Assembly (NCBI GenBank): GCA_949130485.1
Contig: OX422192.1
Location: forward strand, 3,356,085-3,420,084
Origin: Agelas oroides
Lineage: Eukaryota > Porifera > Demospongiae > Agelasida > Agelasidae
Reading direction: 5' to 3'
DNA: 64,000 nucleotides
The position numbers and the translations under genes were made by a program. Below the pieces are notes generated by a model. The model saw only the letters and a list, made by a program, of their open reading frames with translations, had not been told where the DNA came from and ran no database searches. Of the stretch, positions 12,107-24,833 are shown piece by piece; positions within the stretch are counted from its first letter, which is position 1, and every line of letters starts with the position of its first letter.

Positions 12107-15100
12107 ATGAGAAAACTACCAGTTTGTATATTGCTCCATGTAGCAGCTGTGTCCTGCCTCTCCTTCTGCCCTCAGAATTCCACGGAGACTCTGAGGAATG
12201 TGGTGGTGACTGAGGACACTGTCATTGTGGGATCATCATCTGCTCTTTACAGACTCTCCCATGACTTGGTGGAGGTCGAATCAGTGAAGCTAAACCGTCA
12301 AAACCAACTGCTTGTTGCTGACAGAAGTAGAGATGGAATGTTTGGTGGAGGTGTGTTGGCTTGTGGATCACCTCGCTGCACCTTGTCCCCAGTCAACATG
12401 TTATCTGATATTGTCTGGGAGGGACGTATTCTAAACCCTGGAAGAACAAATGTCCTGGCTGCATTTTCTCTTGTAAATGATGGTACTCTGTCAGTGACAT
12501 TTGGTACAAGACAAGACCGAGATATTCCTTCCACCATCACCAGAGGTAGCCTATTGAATGCTTTTGGTTCACCGCCATACACATTCAGTGAGTATGCAGT
12601 GCAAAGGGAGCCACCTACTGTGCAGAGAGAGTTTCTAGCTGTGTTTTCTAGCCAGGGATATCAGTACTTTGTAGCAAACATTGACAATGAAGCCACAATC
12701 ACCAGACTCTGTCTGAGTGACAATGGGAACCAACCATCACCTAACAGCTCGTTTGCTTCACACTTTGAGTTGGAGCTTCAGTGTGCTGGTTCTGAGGCAG
12801 CCACTGCAGTGACCTTTGTTAACTCAACTGAACCATTTGGTGTAGAAACTGTTCTTCTTTCCTTTGAAGTACCTACTTCAAATACAGTTCACATCTGTGC
12901 CTTCAACCTCTCTGAAATCAATGAACGTATGGATCAGAAGCTTGAGACGTGCATCAATGGAAGTGGAGAGGCTGGTTTCACAAGAAATGAAGAGGTTCCA
13001 TGTTCTACCCTCCTACCAAATGCATCAGTGAGTGTGTGCATGCAGAATGATTTTGAACGAACTAGCAATCTCAGTGTCATTATTAGACCTGTAATAAAAT
13101 TGGAACATCCGGGCAGGAAAATGTTTGCATACACATGATTATGTTTAATATTTACTTATCATTTTGTAGCTTGGGAGGATAAAATGAACATCCCTTGGTT
13201 ACCACTGCAAATGTTTACCTACATTGTTGACCATACGTAATCTACCGTCACTATATAGCTATAGGTTACTAGTCTTAGTTCATAGCTGCACAGCTTAAAA
13301 GTTACTTTAGTAGCCATCACCATGGTTACAAGATTTTCTTCGTTGATTATTAAGACTTGTGGAGGGTCTAGTACACATGTACATGTAGCTCATTTAAAGA
13401 GGACATTGGCTACTAATTTTTGCACATACTATTCGCAACTTGCTTCACAACCTTGTGCAAAACAAAAGAAGCATGGGAAGAGCTAGCTGAAGCCAAGCGA
13501 GATATACAAACATAATGCCTAGCTGAGAGCCACATAGTATAAGTGGTGATTTTTTCCATCACACAGGATGTGAGCACCTGCAACCTGACAAGATCCCTTT
13601 TGCTTCAAGTGGATGATTCACTGACTGTGCCACATCCTCTGTTGTCTCTGGCATCAGGGACACGCTTTATATCCATGGTATACACCCGGCACCTAAACAG
13701 TGGGGCACATTATCTCTTTCTAGGAACAACTGATGGAAGAGTGTTTCAGGTAAAGAATGTATCTGAGTGGAGGTAAAGAATTAAATGGAATGATGATGTA
13801 CAGTGTGTTTTACATTATAACCCGTGACAAGTTTTTGTTCACGTGTAGATTGATCTTGTGAATTCAACTTATGCTGAGCTGGTGAGGAGTGTTCGCCTTG
13901 TTGCTAGAACCATGGGTAAGAGAAATGATGTCACTCAGCTGGTGCCTTCCGATGAAGGGGACTATGTGTACGCCCTCACTGAGCAACAGGTAAACACTTG
14001 ATGAAAAAGAGTGTCAAGCATGCAGGGGCATAGCAAAGAAGCTTCCAGCAGTTTCTGAAAATAACTCCTTCAGAGAAGCAGTGGCATAGCCAGGTCACAG
14101 ACGACGCCCAGGCACTGGACGCGTTTGTTTGTTTGTTTGTTTGGTCGGGGGGGGGGGGGGGCTGGTGGCATGCTTCCCTAGTAAATTTTTGCATCTTAGA
14201 GGTAGCTACTCAGATTGTTCTTGAGACTATTTTTGAAATGCTGTCGGTCCTGAATCGGGAGTAGTTCTGACCCATGACTTCGGCATACGTGTGCGCAGTA
14301 CAGCTAGGTCTTCACCAGTATTAAATGCCAAACGTGCGAACAGTGAGGTTAAGAGAGCGTAGGAAACTGCATCATTGCAAATAGCTATACTACAAAGTAC
14401 GATGTTCAACTGTTTTCCGGACGCTGACGCCCGGGCCCAGGTTTTGCTACGCCACTGCAGAGAAGGCACAAAAGATTACAGCAAGATTTCCATAAGAAAC
14501 TACTGGTGTTTGTACTTAGTTCTGACATTTCTGTCACTGGTTACTCAAACTGAATTTTAGATTTGTCCAACAGTTTTTCATTCAAGGTAGCCATTTTTAC
14601 TAACGATGAATGACCTTCCGTTATGATTGGGTTTGAGTACTCTAAAGAGCACAGAGAGAGTTTTACTGAACAGTCAAAATACAAAAATTTACTGTGGGCT
14701 AGGTAGACAGGGAAAACCTCTTAAATTTTTGGCTATACCCCTGGCATCCATGCAAATTGTTAAAAGTAACACTGTATAATGTTTAGTTTGTGCATAGTTT
14801 CATTCCCTGGGACTCCTCTCTAACTTCAGTCGTACATGCCCCACACTTTGTAGAACATCTAGGCCTGTCTTTTTTCTCTAACTTCAGTCGTACATGCCCC
14901 ACACTTTGTAGAACATCTAGGCCTGCCTTTTTTCTCTAACTTCAGTCATACATGCCCCACACTTTGTAGAACATCTAGGCCTTCCTTTTTTCAGGTTCAT
15001 TACTACAAAAAGCTATGCAGGAGCCCAGGAATGAGGCTCTGTCTGTGCATGTATTGTGCGACTCACAGTGGATAGATAATATGAATAATTCTGAGCAAGC

Positions 15101-18100
15101 CCCACACTTATTCTAGCGTAACTGCATTCTACACATGTGTGTGTTTGCTTACCTGCTTGTGGCCACTTACTGTAAAATTTTAATTAGCGCATTTAATACA
15201 AATATTAAACGTCCACATGCACTTAAGTTTGGACAAGCAACATTGAAGGGTTACTGCCAGATGTTCTCATTCTTAGACTGTCATAAAATTCTACTACCAT
15301 TGGTGCTGTACAGTGCTAGCAACCCAATATTTGATTGAGTGCTAAAGGAATTTGTGTCGTTTCCAACACACGACCAATTTAATTTTGATCTCATGATAGT
15401 GAATCAAATCCACCAGGTTGAGTTAATGCAGCTTGGAAGAAAAATTGACCTCACCAAACTTGACCTCATGAAAATCTAACTTCATGAGAGTTGATTTCAT
15501 GAAAGGAGGCTGTGTACTTGTTGTCATGGAAGCATTTTTGACAGTATCTGAGTAAAGTACTCCTTATACCAGGTCAAAGTATAGTGATAAAACTTTGTGA
15601 TGAAATTTGTGACCATGCTTCCTGCTGCTTCTTTGATACGCCCATGAAAGAATTTCCTGCCCTTTACACTACACCTGAGGTCAGTTCTTGTAACCACAAA
15701 TTGGTGATGTGTTGGTGCGTCAAAGAAACCTCATAGTAAGGTATACCATATGTGGCTTGTTTTGATCCTATAAGTTAATTAACTTAAATTGCCATGGCTT
15801 CAAACAGTCAAAATGGCTTGATTTCGGCACTGTTTTGAACACTGAAGCTGTATATAACCTAGGCAACATCTAAGAATATTGCTCATATCTGTCTTCTACA
15901 GTGATATTGCCTAGTAACAGTTATGTAATAGTTATATCGCCCCCAGGGAGGGATATAACTATTACATACAGTAAGCATTACATTGACTTCCATAAGTGGA
16001 TACAGGCAGTGTTTTTCTGAATCTTTGCAAGATTTCTGTAGTTGCAGTACCTTTCTCCTACCTATGGTGTTCTAATACAGTGGATTAATCCCTTTTAAAG
16101 AACACCTCCGAACAGTGGTGTAGCCATGTCCCAGATGATACTAGGGCACAGCATAGGCACACTGCAGAAGTAATCCCGTATGTGCGGCAAACTTGCAAAC
16201 GGCGAGGGGAAGGGAGCGTAGGAGAGTGCGTATTACTCTAGATACACATATCTATACTATGATGTTCGATTTCAAGACTTTTATGGATTTATAACGCCTG
16301 AGTCACGATTGATAATCAGCGCCGATAATTGACAGGCACACTTGCGCTGGTGGGGCACAGCCCTTAGTTGCTGGAGCACATGCTCCAGCGTGTCCCACCT
16401 TGGCTATACGCCACTGCCTCTGAATATCTTGCTAATCAGGACAAAAGAGCAAGTCCCAGTCTCTTGTTTTCCTCCTGAGTTTGGGGCGCTTCACTATATA
16501 TAAACAGCACATAAATTTTTGCATTATGTCCATCTTAGAGAGCTTCCACTGTGTAGGCACTTCTTTATTATTGCAATGTGCCATTATATACTATGTATCT
16601 TTTACTCCATTCAGCTTCTCCGTCATCCTGTGGACCCCGATGAGAGTATCTCCTCAGAAAACTGCAGCCCTTCTCCATCCCCTTCACCAAGCAACCCTCC
16701 TCCCTCTCTTACTAGTACTCGTCGTCCTTCCCCATCCCCTTCACCAAGCAACCCTCCTCCCGCATCTGATAACGTGGTTATCATTGCTGCATCAGTTTCA
16801 GCTGGGGTGGCAGGATGTATCATCACCCTTGTTGTCATCATTGTAATAGTGGCAGTGGTTGTGATACGCAAGAGGCGCAAGAAGCACAAGAAAACAGAAC
16901 AAGAGTTGAAGTAAGTTATGTATTACATAAGCTCATTACCAAGGCATGTAGTATCATTACGATATTTTAGGTTCTATAGTTGTGTGCAAGACTGCATAAG
17001 AACAGGTGGCTAGAGTAAGAGTGTGTAACTACGTAAAATTCAAAACTGGTTGGAATTTACCGCCAGAACTAAAAAATAGTAGTAACACGTACTGCGGAGC
17101 TGTGTGTAGACATAAGGCATTGTTGCTAAGCACGTGACCTGTGTTCTATTTTCAGAGTGGGACCACTCCCCACCTAATAAGGCTTGCTTTGAGGAGCCCA
17201 GTTCTTGGTTGGCAGTCACAATGTCTATGATTCTGCAATATTATATTGTATGACTATTGTAGTTTTTCTCTAACCCCCCTGTCCATCTTCCACTTTCTTT
17301 CATTGATTGCCCAACTTCTTTTTAACGTTGTATATCTCTCACAGTGAATATGTTTCCCAGAAACTCCATAACGTGGAGGGAGATGAAGTGGAGGAGCCAT
17401 CCAGTCCATTAACTCAAAGTGAGTAGATTTCCAACACTGATAGTAGTAACACAACCAGTGGTACCTATGGTGTCACTTGACTTTGAGCGTGTGATATGTC
17501 ACTTGGCACAGTGTGTTTTACCACTTCATCAATTTCCACTTCGTCAATTCCCACTTTGTCAGTTCCTACTTGGTCAACATTGACCAAATGGGAATTGACA
17601 AAGTGAGAATTGACAAAATGGGAAATTGACAAAGTGGGAATTGATGAAGTGGGAAGATACCACTTGGCTCAGTGTATTTTAGAAGTACCATATTTCTGTG
17701 CTACCAGATAAGGTGGTACAATGGATGGGGAGTGGGTGTCATCCTCCAAATGATAGCACATGGCAGCTGTTGTGTTTTGCTGTAGAAAGGCCTTGGTAAG
17801 GCACTTGATTGGCCACTTCTCTCTCCCTTAGCACAAATGTGTGTAGACTGAAATGCTCCTCTCACCTTGTAGGGTCTCTATTTCTGGCACTGTAGGCAGC
17901 TTTCAGTCTGGATGAGCGTTTGCTGTTTAACCCTTCAACCACTGATGACGTATTTTGGCGTCATCTGATTTTGGCCGCATGTTATCAGTTGGCGCAATCC
18001 GTTTTGAATATAGGTTTTGTGCTAGCAGAAAAGGTAGGATAGGGGTAGGTGGGAAGGCATATTCAAGACATGCTGTGCACTGCCTTGGCTGGCTATAGAA

Positions 18101-21100
18101 CAGCCTTGGTCGGCACTGGCTGGACCATTTCTCACCTTGTTAGTACAAATGGGCGCAGAAACCACTCATCTCCCCTTGTATGGGGCACCATTTCCAGATC
18201 TGTAGGCAGTTTTTAGTCAGGCGGAGCGTTCGCTGGTCGGAGAGCCCTGACCATTGAATGGGTGTGATTAAGGTCATGAACCCATAGAGAATGTGTCAAT
18301 AAAGCTTTGGCTCAAGCTTCCAGTGCTAGCTCCAAGCAAAAGTGGAAATACAGACCAAAGAAGGTATCTGTAGCCTAAATAATACTTCCAGTTAATAGCC
18401 TACAGTAGTTAAAGAGTTAAGAACTCTGACAACTGAAGATTCACTAATAAGTAACTGCCAAGACTGCTGCCATGTGCACGGCACGGCATGATTCCACCCT
18501 TTTTGCTAGCACAAAACCTATCTTCAAAACAGACTGCACCAACTGATAACATGCGACCAACTGATAACGTGACCAAAGTTGCATGACAAGTACACACGTC
18601 ATCGGTATTAAAAGGGTTAAGCTGGTACATGTGTCACATGATTATATGATTGTGCAATTATGCAGGTATGGTAACTGGAAATATGCATCTGACTGAATCG
18701 GCACACAAGTTACCAAAAGAGTTGATCATTCCCAATGATCGACTCCATCTTTTGGGCAGCATTGGACAAGGTGAGCCTGGGGTACATAGGTATCTTGCAT
18801 TTGCATAGTACTACAATAATGTACATAATTATAATTGTATCATCACTCTTCAGAAGACCTATCAATTAGCATTTCTGGAAAAGGTTTGGTTACATAGTCA
18901 TGGTAGAAATGCTAGCACTGTAAAAAAATTAGGTTACTTTAACCATATTTGTAGGTTATCTCAGTTGCACCAGAGTGATGTATCATTATCAGAAGTCCAA
19001 GGAATGCTGTTTTCTTGAAATTCCATTCAAGAGCTTCTTTTTAGTTAGATTAGTTTCATCTTTCAGATGGCTGCATTACTGGCACTTCTACCAAAACTAT
19101 GTAACCAAGCCTTTTCCAGAAATGCTAATTGATAGGTATTCTAAAAACAAGACTGCTTTAATTAAAGAAGAAGCTTCTGATGGAAGCTCCACTATGCACA
19201 CACACATGTACGCATGCATGCATGCACGCACGCACGCACACAAATATACACACACTCACACTAACAAACACACACACGTCAAAGTTAAGCATTTCCAACT
19301 TCCAGCTACATTTTCATATAATTATGATGTAGGCACAGTACATGTGCATACATGACTGCCTGAAATCTTGATACTCATATATAGGGGAATTTGGCATTGT
19401 GTACAAGGCACAGTTGACCCACTGGCATGGAGAAGGACTCCCTAAGGCTGTGGCTGTAAAGACACTGAAAGGTGCTGTTACTATCAGCAATGTCTCAAAT
19501 GCTAGGGTCAAGATTACATAAGAACGGGCGGCTAGAGTAAGAGCGTGTAACTATGTAAAATTCGAAATCGGGCAGAATTTATCGTGAGCATTGTTGCTAA
19601 GCACGTGACTGGGTGTTCTATTTTTAGTACGGTTCAATAATTTTGTCCAGACTATGGGCTTCTATTGGAGTTACATGCTCTTACTCTAGCCGCCCATTCT
19701 TATGCACTCTTGTAGGGTATCACCAGAACTTTTAGTTGCATACATGTATCATAGTATTTGAGTCATGTATATGCAAGAGGCTCAGATGTATTATGATGAG
19801 AGTTGCATGCATATGGCATTAAAAACTAACTGTAAGACACTGAAAGGTTCAGTATCTTGCACATGCATTCAAAATGTACAGCTATAAGTCACTGCTTGAG
19901 ATACAATACAGCTATAAGTTGTTTGATAGTTGTTATTTGGAGTTGGGTGGAATCATGATCTAATTACCTGTGATTGAAACTGTGTTTAACCTGTTACTCC
20001 AAATACTGAAATGCTCAGTGGCAACAAAAGTGAACAGTCCACTTGCATGACATATGTTCAAGATTCTACCTACTGTATGGATATGGTGAGCCTCCTGAAT
20101 GTTTTTCTTGTATGAGAGAGCAGTTCCCCTTCCCCCGGTCTCCCCAGCGCAGCTGATGAGGCCTGGTATCATAGCTCCTGCGCACTGGGTGACATTGCAT
20201 AACATCTAGACTTGCCTCTTCAGGAAGATGTGGTTCATTGATGATAAGTTCATGACAACTGTAATTATTGTGTTCACTTTGTGGTTTTTGGTTTGGACAG
20301 GTCTTTTCACAGTAAATGATGTACACAACATGACAGATGAAATTTTGAAGATGAAACACTTTGACCATCCCAATGTGATGACCCTGATTGGTGTGTGTGT
20401 GAGCATTGGAGGTGGACCAGCCATTATCATGCCTTATATGGAAAATGGAAGTCTCCTGAGCTATCTTAGGAAAGACAAGGATAATATCATCATGAATGAT
20501 GACCATGACCTTGAAACAGTGAGCTACATACTGCTACTGTCACTTACTAACAAGTACTGCATCCAGTTTTATGTATCATGAAAATATCACAAGATTCAAA
20601 GCCGTAGAAGCCTTTTGTGCGTTGTCGTATTTTTCGCAAAAAGCGTGCAAGACTAAATTAAAGTTCAAAGTTCAAACACTAAGAAACACACTACTTGTTA
20701 TTGATCAAATGACTGCCATGGGTTAGTAAATTTTCTTAAGACCCTGAATTATTCCAGGCAGGAGCTTATCAACCACAACGCAAGATGCATGGTAGTTTGA
20801 CGCTCCTTTGTGGCTCTCATAAGCTCCCTTTCAAGGCAAGTCCAAAGTGGTCAGGTACCCTTTTTAGGCATCCAGCTAGTTTGATTAAGCCACCAGAAGC
20901 ATGCAGTATTAGAAGGGATAATTTTTCAAAATTTTCCTGGGAAGCATGCCCCCAGACCCCCTCACAATATAGCTGGGCAGGCTTTTATTTTACTACCTAC
21001 AATGCTGAGATCACTTTAAGCCAGCCAGTTTAAAAAACTTATATTGAATTTTGTGATCTAAATGAAGGACCTACCACACACGTCATGCTGATGCATCCAT

Positions 21101-23386
21101 TAGATAATAATATTCACATAATTATGTGTTATACAAGAACAATTACTCATACTCATTCCCACCCCAGATTGGAGCGGTACAGAAGCTTCTCCTCAACTTG
21201 TGCTGGCAAGTGGCCAAAGGAATGAATTACCTGGCATCACAGAAGTTTGTGCACCGAGACCTGGCAGCAAGAAACTGCATGTACGTAACCTTTTGAAATT
21301 TTTCTTTCACAAATTGCAATCTAGCTTGTAAGGCACTTTGTAACTTACTCAGCATCTCTCATGTTGACAGGATTGATGGTGATTGTGTCATCAAGGTGGC
21401 AGACTTTGGGCTGGCTGAGGACATATACAAATCAGGGTACTTCAGACAGGACAAGTCTGGGGGCAGTGTCAAACTGCCTTTCAAGTGGATGGCTTTGGAG
21501 AGCTTGCAGGAGGGGGTGTTTTCAGAGAAGAGCGATGTGGTGTGTAAGCTGCATGCACGTGTTTCTGGCTGGTAAATTACAATTGCTTGATGACCTGGAA
21601 AAGTTGATATGCAAATTTCCAACAGTAAAGGTCGAGGCACAAAAGGATTGTGGCCTGATCACGCATAAAGTGTGGTTTATGCATGCAATTGTGTATTCTG
21701 CTGGTAAAACTGTTTACTGTGTATGTATGTGAGTTGCTCTAAGAAAAGGATACACCTTTAGGTTAAGCGTTTTCCAGCTTCAAAAATGATTTGCTTACTC
21801 AACAACAGAGCATGAACCATCACCCCTCAACAGCGGACAACCACAATATAACGGACAATTCTGAAGGTTCCGACTGTCCTTCCATTCACTTCAATACTTA
21901 AGCTAGTCTCGTACCTAGACCCTCCTCCAGGGGGTCTGGGTTCGAGACTATACTTAAGCAACCCCTGAATAGTGGACACCCTGCTACTGGACACTTTTCG
22001 CGGTCCCATTTGTACGCAAACAATACTCAATGACCCCGATTTCGTGGACACTCGTTGACCTTTTCAGCAAGATTATCCACCATCGCTGCTGTAGTTAACA
22101 ACTTGACATTACATAGTGCTGTTACTCGCCTCTGCTTAGCCTACCCTGCCAGCATACAGCAAAGGAAAGCTCTGAAAACACAGCCACGTTGTACTCCACA
22201 GTCCGATTACGCATACCACACCTACCGGAAATATACTGGAAGCCCCTGAGTTAGGGACACCTCGCTATAAGGGACAAAATGTTGGTTCCCAATGGTGTCC
22301 GTTATAGAGGGGTTCCACTGTAACATAAAATTAATCTTGATATGTTCTGTTCGCTATTCTTTATTCTGCTGCTGTGGAATAGTACTGCTGAAAGATATTC
22401 TTTTCTCAGAGATGGTCACATGCATGTAATTATGTGAGTTGTTCTTTTGTAGCCAGCTGTTATGCTAGCCTCAGGAGTCAATGTCTGAATGACCTCTAAC
22501 CTTCCATTGTTGCAGTGGTCTTTTGGTGTGACATGCTGGGAGGTATTCTCTGCTGGCAAGATTCCCTATGGTGGAGTGGACCCACTCACTATGGTCCAAC
22601 TACTGGAGAGTGGGAAAAGACTCAACAAACCCTCAAATACAGCTTGCTCAGAGGAAGTGTGAGTTACATAATAAAGAGAAAGTGCTGAAGTCTTTTTGTT
22701 ATTCCCCTTCTCCATTCATTAGTCTGATTCCCAGATCCTTCTGAGAAATGGAGACAAGGGTCTGGTAATTGGGCTGGGTGGAAGTGTATCTGCAGATTAC
22801 CTTCCAATACAAGTAGAAGCTTTCTGCTGCTCCAGACGCTCCAAAAAAGCGTTCTAATCTTTCTGCTTGGAGTCCACAACTCTCTCAAAGCAAAGCAAAA
22901 TGTAGCTGTAATTACATGAGAATCGTCTTCACAAGCGGTCGCATTTTGTTTTGTTGTAGAAAATTGTGAACTCCAAGCAGAAAAGAAAAGAGAATGCTTT
23001 AGCATCGTTGTGCTATTAGCATTTTCCAATAATATATGCACATCAGATTGCTAATTAAAAACCAATTGGAAGTGTGCCTGCAGACTAGGTGCTATGTACA
23101 TTCCTTTCCTGGTATGTTTACCAGACCCTCCTTTGTGATTTGGCGAGGGTCTGCTTCTGAGACTACCAGTGCATAACAATGTGAATTATGTGACAGCTAA
23201 TGCTATGTATTCAGGTGTTATTTACATATACATCTTCACTGCAGCTATTCAGTCATGCAGAGCTGTTGGAAGAGTGAGCCAGAGGATCGTCCTCATTTCA
23301 GTGAGCTGGTGTCAACTATCTCTGACATATTGGAGTCATCAGCTGGTTATGTTGAGCTTGCTATGTCACTAAAATCAAACAAGTGA
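12107..23386 (+). CDS. Receptor tyrosine kinase B: Sema domain, Ser/Pro stalk, TM, Met-like kinase
   Basis: Twelve exons fit by phase: 12107-13027, 13567-13749, 13849-13989, 16615-16910, 17345-17418, 18666-18770, 19385-19471, 20301-20518, 21168-21280, 21371-21539, 22516-22658, 23245-23386, giving about 863 residues. The ATG at 12107 begins a good signal peptide ([17 protein letters not shown]); ATGs at 12032 and 12098 are in frame. Residues 20-415 look like a Sema propeller ([40 protein letters not shown]). Then come a duplicated Ser/Pro stalk, a membrane helix near 469-498, a basic stop and the kinase (K599, D706 in HRD, D724 in DFG). It resembles Met, but no PSI or IPT domain was found. The exon 1 donor (13027 or 13090, both in phase) and the jump 13989 to 16615 are the least certain joins. 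Confidence 0.85.
14079..14457. mobile_element. MITE with CAGTGGC(G/A)TAGC ends
   Basis: The inverted ends are CAGTGGCATAGCCAGG and GCTACGCCACTG. It contains a poly-G run near 14147. Non-autonomous DNA transposon in the third intron of receptor B. Relatives are at 16113-16416 and 4728-4874. Confidence 0.65.
14816..14995 (+). repeat. Three tandem copies of a ~59-bp unit ending in a pyrimidine tract
   Basis: Each unit contains CTAACTTCAGTCGTACATGC and ends in a run of T and C; the last ends TTTTTTCAG at 14995, a strong acceptor shape. A short open stretch follows (VHYYKKLCR...). It could be a minor exon of receptor B, but no matching donor was found. Confidence 0.6.
16113..16416. mobile_element. 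MITE with CAGTGGTGTAGCC ends
   Basis: The ends are CAGTGGTGTAGCCATG and GGCTATACGCCACTG. Same family as 14079-14457. It lies about 200 bases before the membrane exon of receptor B. Confidence 0.6.
16987..17160. mobile_element. Partial copy of the CATAAGAACGGGCGG MITE family
   Basis: The left end matches the family terminus, and the interior GCTAAGCACGTGAC and GTGTTCTATTTT are recognisable; the right inverted end is missing. It lies in an intron of receptor B. Confidence 0.55.
17516..17668. repeat. Foldback repeat with internal 15-20 base periodicity
   Basis: The left half repeats CACTTCATCAATTTCC-like words and the right half is their reverse complement (GGGAATTGATGAAGTGG). The two halves meet at GGTCAACATTGACC near 17570. 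No coding potential. Intron of receptor B. Confidence 0.65.
17928..18620. mobile_element. ~690-bp MITE with TTAACCCTT ends
   Basis: The ends TTAACCCTTCAACCACTGATGACG and the near reverse complement at 18598-18620 bound the element. The interior (GGTTTTGTGCTAGCA, AGCGTTCGCTGGTC) recurs inverted at 25150-25634. No open frame of note. Intron of receptor B. Confidence 0.6.
19509..19712. mobile_element. MITE, CATAAGAACGGGCGG family
   Basis: About 204 bases with inverted ends (CAAGA...CATAAGAACGGGCGGC and GCCGCCCATTCTTATGCACTCTTG). It lies in the intron after the glycine-loop exon of receptor B and is absent from the same intron of receptor A, so it was inserted after the duplication. Confidence 0.75.
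20137..20192 (+). ncRNA. Dead hammerhead ribozyme relic in receptor B intron
   Basis: GCGCAGCTGATGAGGCCTGG is intact, but the second half of stem II and the GAAA core are replaced by a few bases before CTCCTGCGCACTGGGTGAC. The deletion has the same form as in receptor A at 872-926. It is not expected to self-cleave. Confidence 0.6.
21815..22322. mobile_element. Pogo/Tigger-like MITE, degenerate
   Basis: The right end TATAGAGGGGTTCCACTGTA and interior words shared with 24183-24586 and 26754-27230 (GTGTCCG, TACCGGAAATATAC) mark the family. The left end is eroded. A palindrome of another family (21904-21950) is nested inside. It lies in an intron of receptor B. Confidence 0.5.
21904..21950. repeat. 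Short palindrome, TAGTCTCG family
   Basis: TAGTCTCGTACCTAGACCC pairs with GGGTCTGGGTTCGAGACTA around a short loop. Confidence 0.75.
23119..23164. repeat. Short palindromic element, receptor B last intron
   Basis: Same element and position as 7216-7261 in receptor A; the right end is TGAGACTA. Confidence 0.6.
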
Positions 23387-23569
23387 CTTAGTACTAATAA
23401 CTCCAAGACTGAAAGTGATGCTTGTCATTCTCACATTCTCAGCTATAGTTAGTACATTGATTGTAGATTGATTGTTGTAACTTTTTACAAATATAGACTT
23501 ATAGTCTGGGATGACTTATACAGCTGTTTCTGTGTATAAAATAGTATGATACACAAGAACACTATTATT

Positions 23570-24060
23570 CGATTCAAGTAGAATCAAGTTGAGTCATAGT
23601 AAAGTACAATCAATTAGAGTTCAGTAGGTCCTTAGTGGAGTGAAGTTGAGCCAAGTAGAGCAATAGTACAGTGAAGTAGAGTTAGGTAGATACAAGTAGA
23701 GCCACAATAAAGTTGAGTCATAGTAGAGCCATGGTGGAGTACCAGACTCAACTACTGTTAATCTACTATGCATGCTCTTCTATAATTTACCATGGCTCTA
23801 TACCGCTCGTTCTACCGTACCATGAATCTGATGAATTTTACCTTGCTCTGCAATAATCTACCATGGTTCCAGCTCTACTTCACTCTATCTTGGTTCACTT
23901 CATATGTTAGAGGGAGAATCAACATTAGAGTATGGTAGAGAGGGAGCTAGAGGCAGGTATGTATCCAGTGTAGAGTAATGCAGAAGTAGAGCCATACTAA
24001 AGTATGGTAGAATAAAGTAGTATTATTGTAGAGGATGGTCGAGTGAGGTAGAATCTGCCA
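23570..24060. repeat. Degenerate GTAGAG-rich tandem repeat tract
   Basis: Between the 3' ends of receptor B and the ING gene, words such as AGTAGAG, GAGTCA and TAGAGCCAT recur with irregular spacing on one strand and then as complements (TCTACC, CTCTAC). No gene is visible in 23387-24833 apart from this tract and a MITE. Confidence 0.5.
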
Positions 24061-24182
24061 TGGCTGCCATTCCTTGCTCTTCAACAAGCCTCTTGCAATT
24101 GCAGGGTCTGATGACTTGTCCTGGTAAACTGAGCAGTGTATTCTGTCATACGATCATGCTGCTACATATCCCAAGATGTACA

Positions 24183-24586
24183 CAGTGGAACCTCCCTTAA
24201 CGGACATTCTCTATAGCAGACACCTGGACAAAATGTTGCGGTCCGGAGTGAATTTTGCATTACGTGTAATACTTCACAGCTCTCCGAAATGCGGACACCT
24301 CGCTATTCTGTAAAGCGGACAGATATCGCGGTCCCGCTAGTACCTGGACTGTACAAAATTCACTCGATAATGCGGACGCTGGCAGGCCTCTCGCACAAGA
24401 TTGTCCGGCACCGCTGATTGATTCACCAACTGGACATTATACTAACACTGGTACGCATAGTTCTAGCCTCTATGTAGCCCCTAATGCCTATCGGAAATAT
24501 ACCAGAAGCCTCTGAAGTAGGGACACCTCTTTACTCAGGACACTTTAGATGGCACCAATGGTGTCCGCATTATAGAGGTTCCACTG
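24183..24586. mobile_element. Pogo/Tigger-like MITE
   Basis: Inverted ends CAGTGGAACCTCCCTTAACG and TATAGAGGTTCCACTG, next to TA. CAGTNGAACCTC-type ends are typical of pogo/Tigger elements. No transposase is left. A copy in the opposite orientation is at 26754-27230. Confidence 0.65.
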
Positions 24587-24833
24587 TATTAAGTGAGGAT
24601 AGTGATGGTGTGTAATCAATGGATGTATGAGCCATGCAATCAAGTGCCAAAGAAAGATGGAATGAACTCGAGCACTAATTAAGTACAATACTGTACCAGT
24701 AACAAAGCCTGTCACAGAAAGAAAAGGTTTCTTAAGGCAATCTTTACTGGAGAAATAATGTAAGCCACTGGACAGTTGTTGCTTGTACTAATGTGACACT
24801 ATAATATTGCAGACAAAAAGTCAATACTTGGTG

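Noticed and set aside
19156..19310. His/Thr-rich frame near 19.2 kb
   Set aside because: CA-rich simple sequence upstream of a kinase exon.
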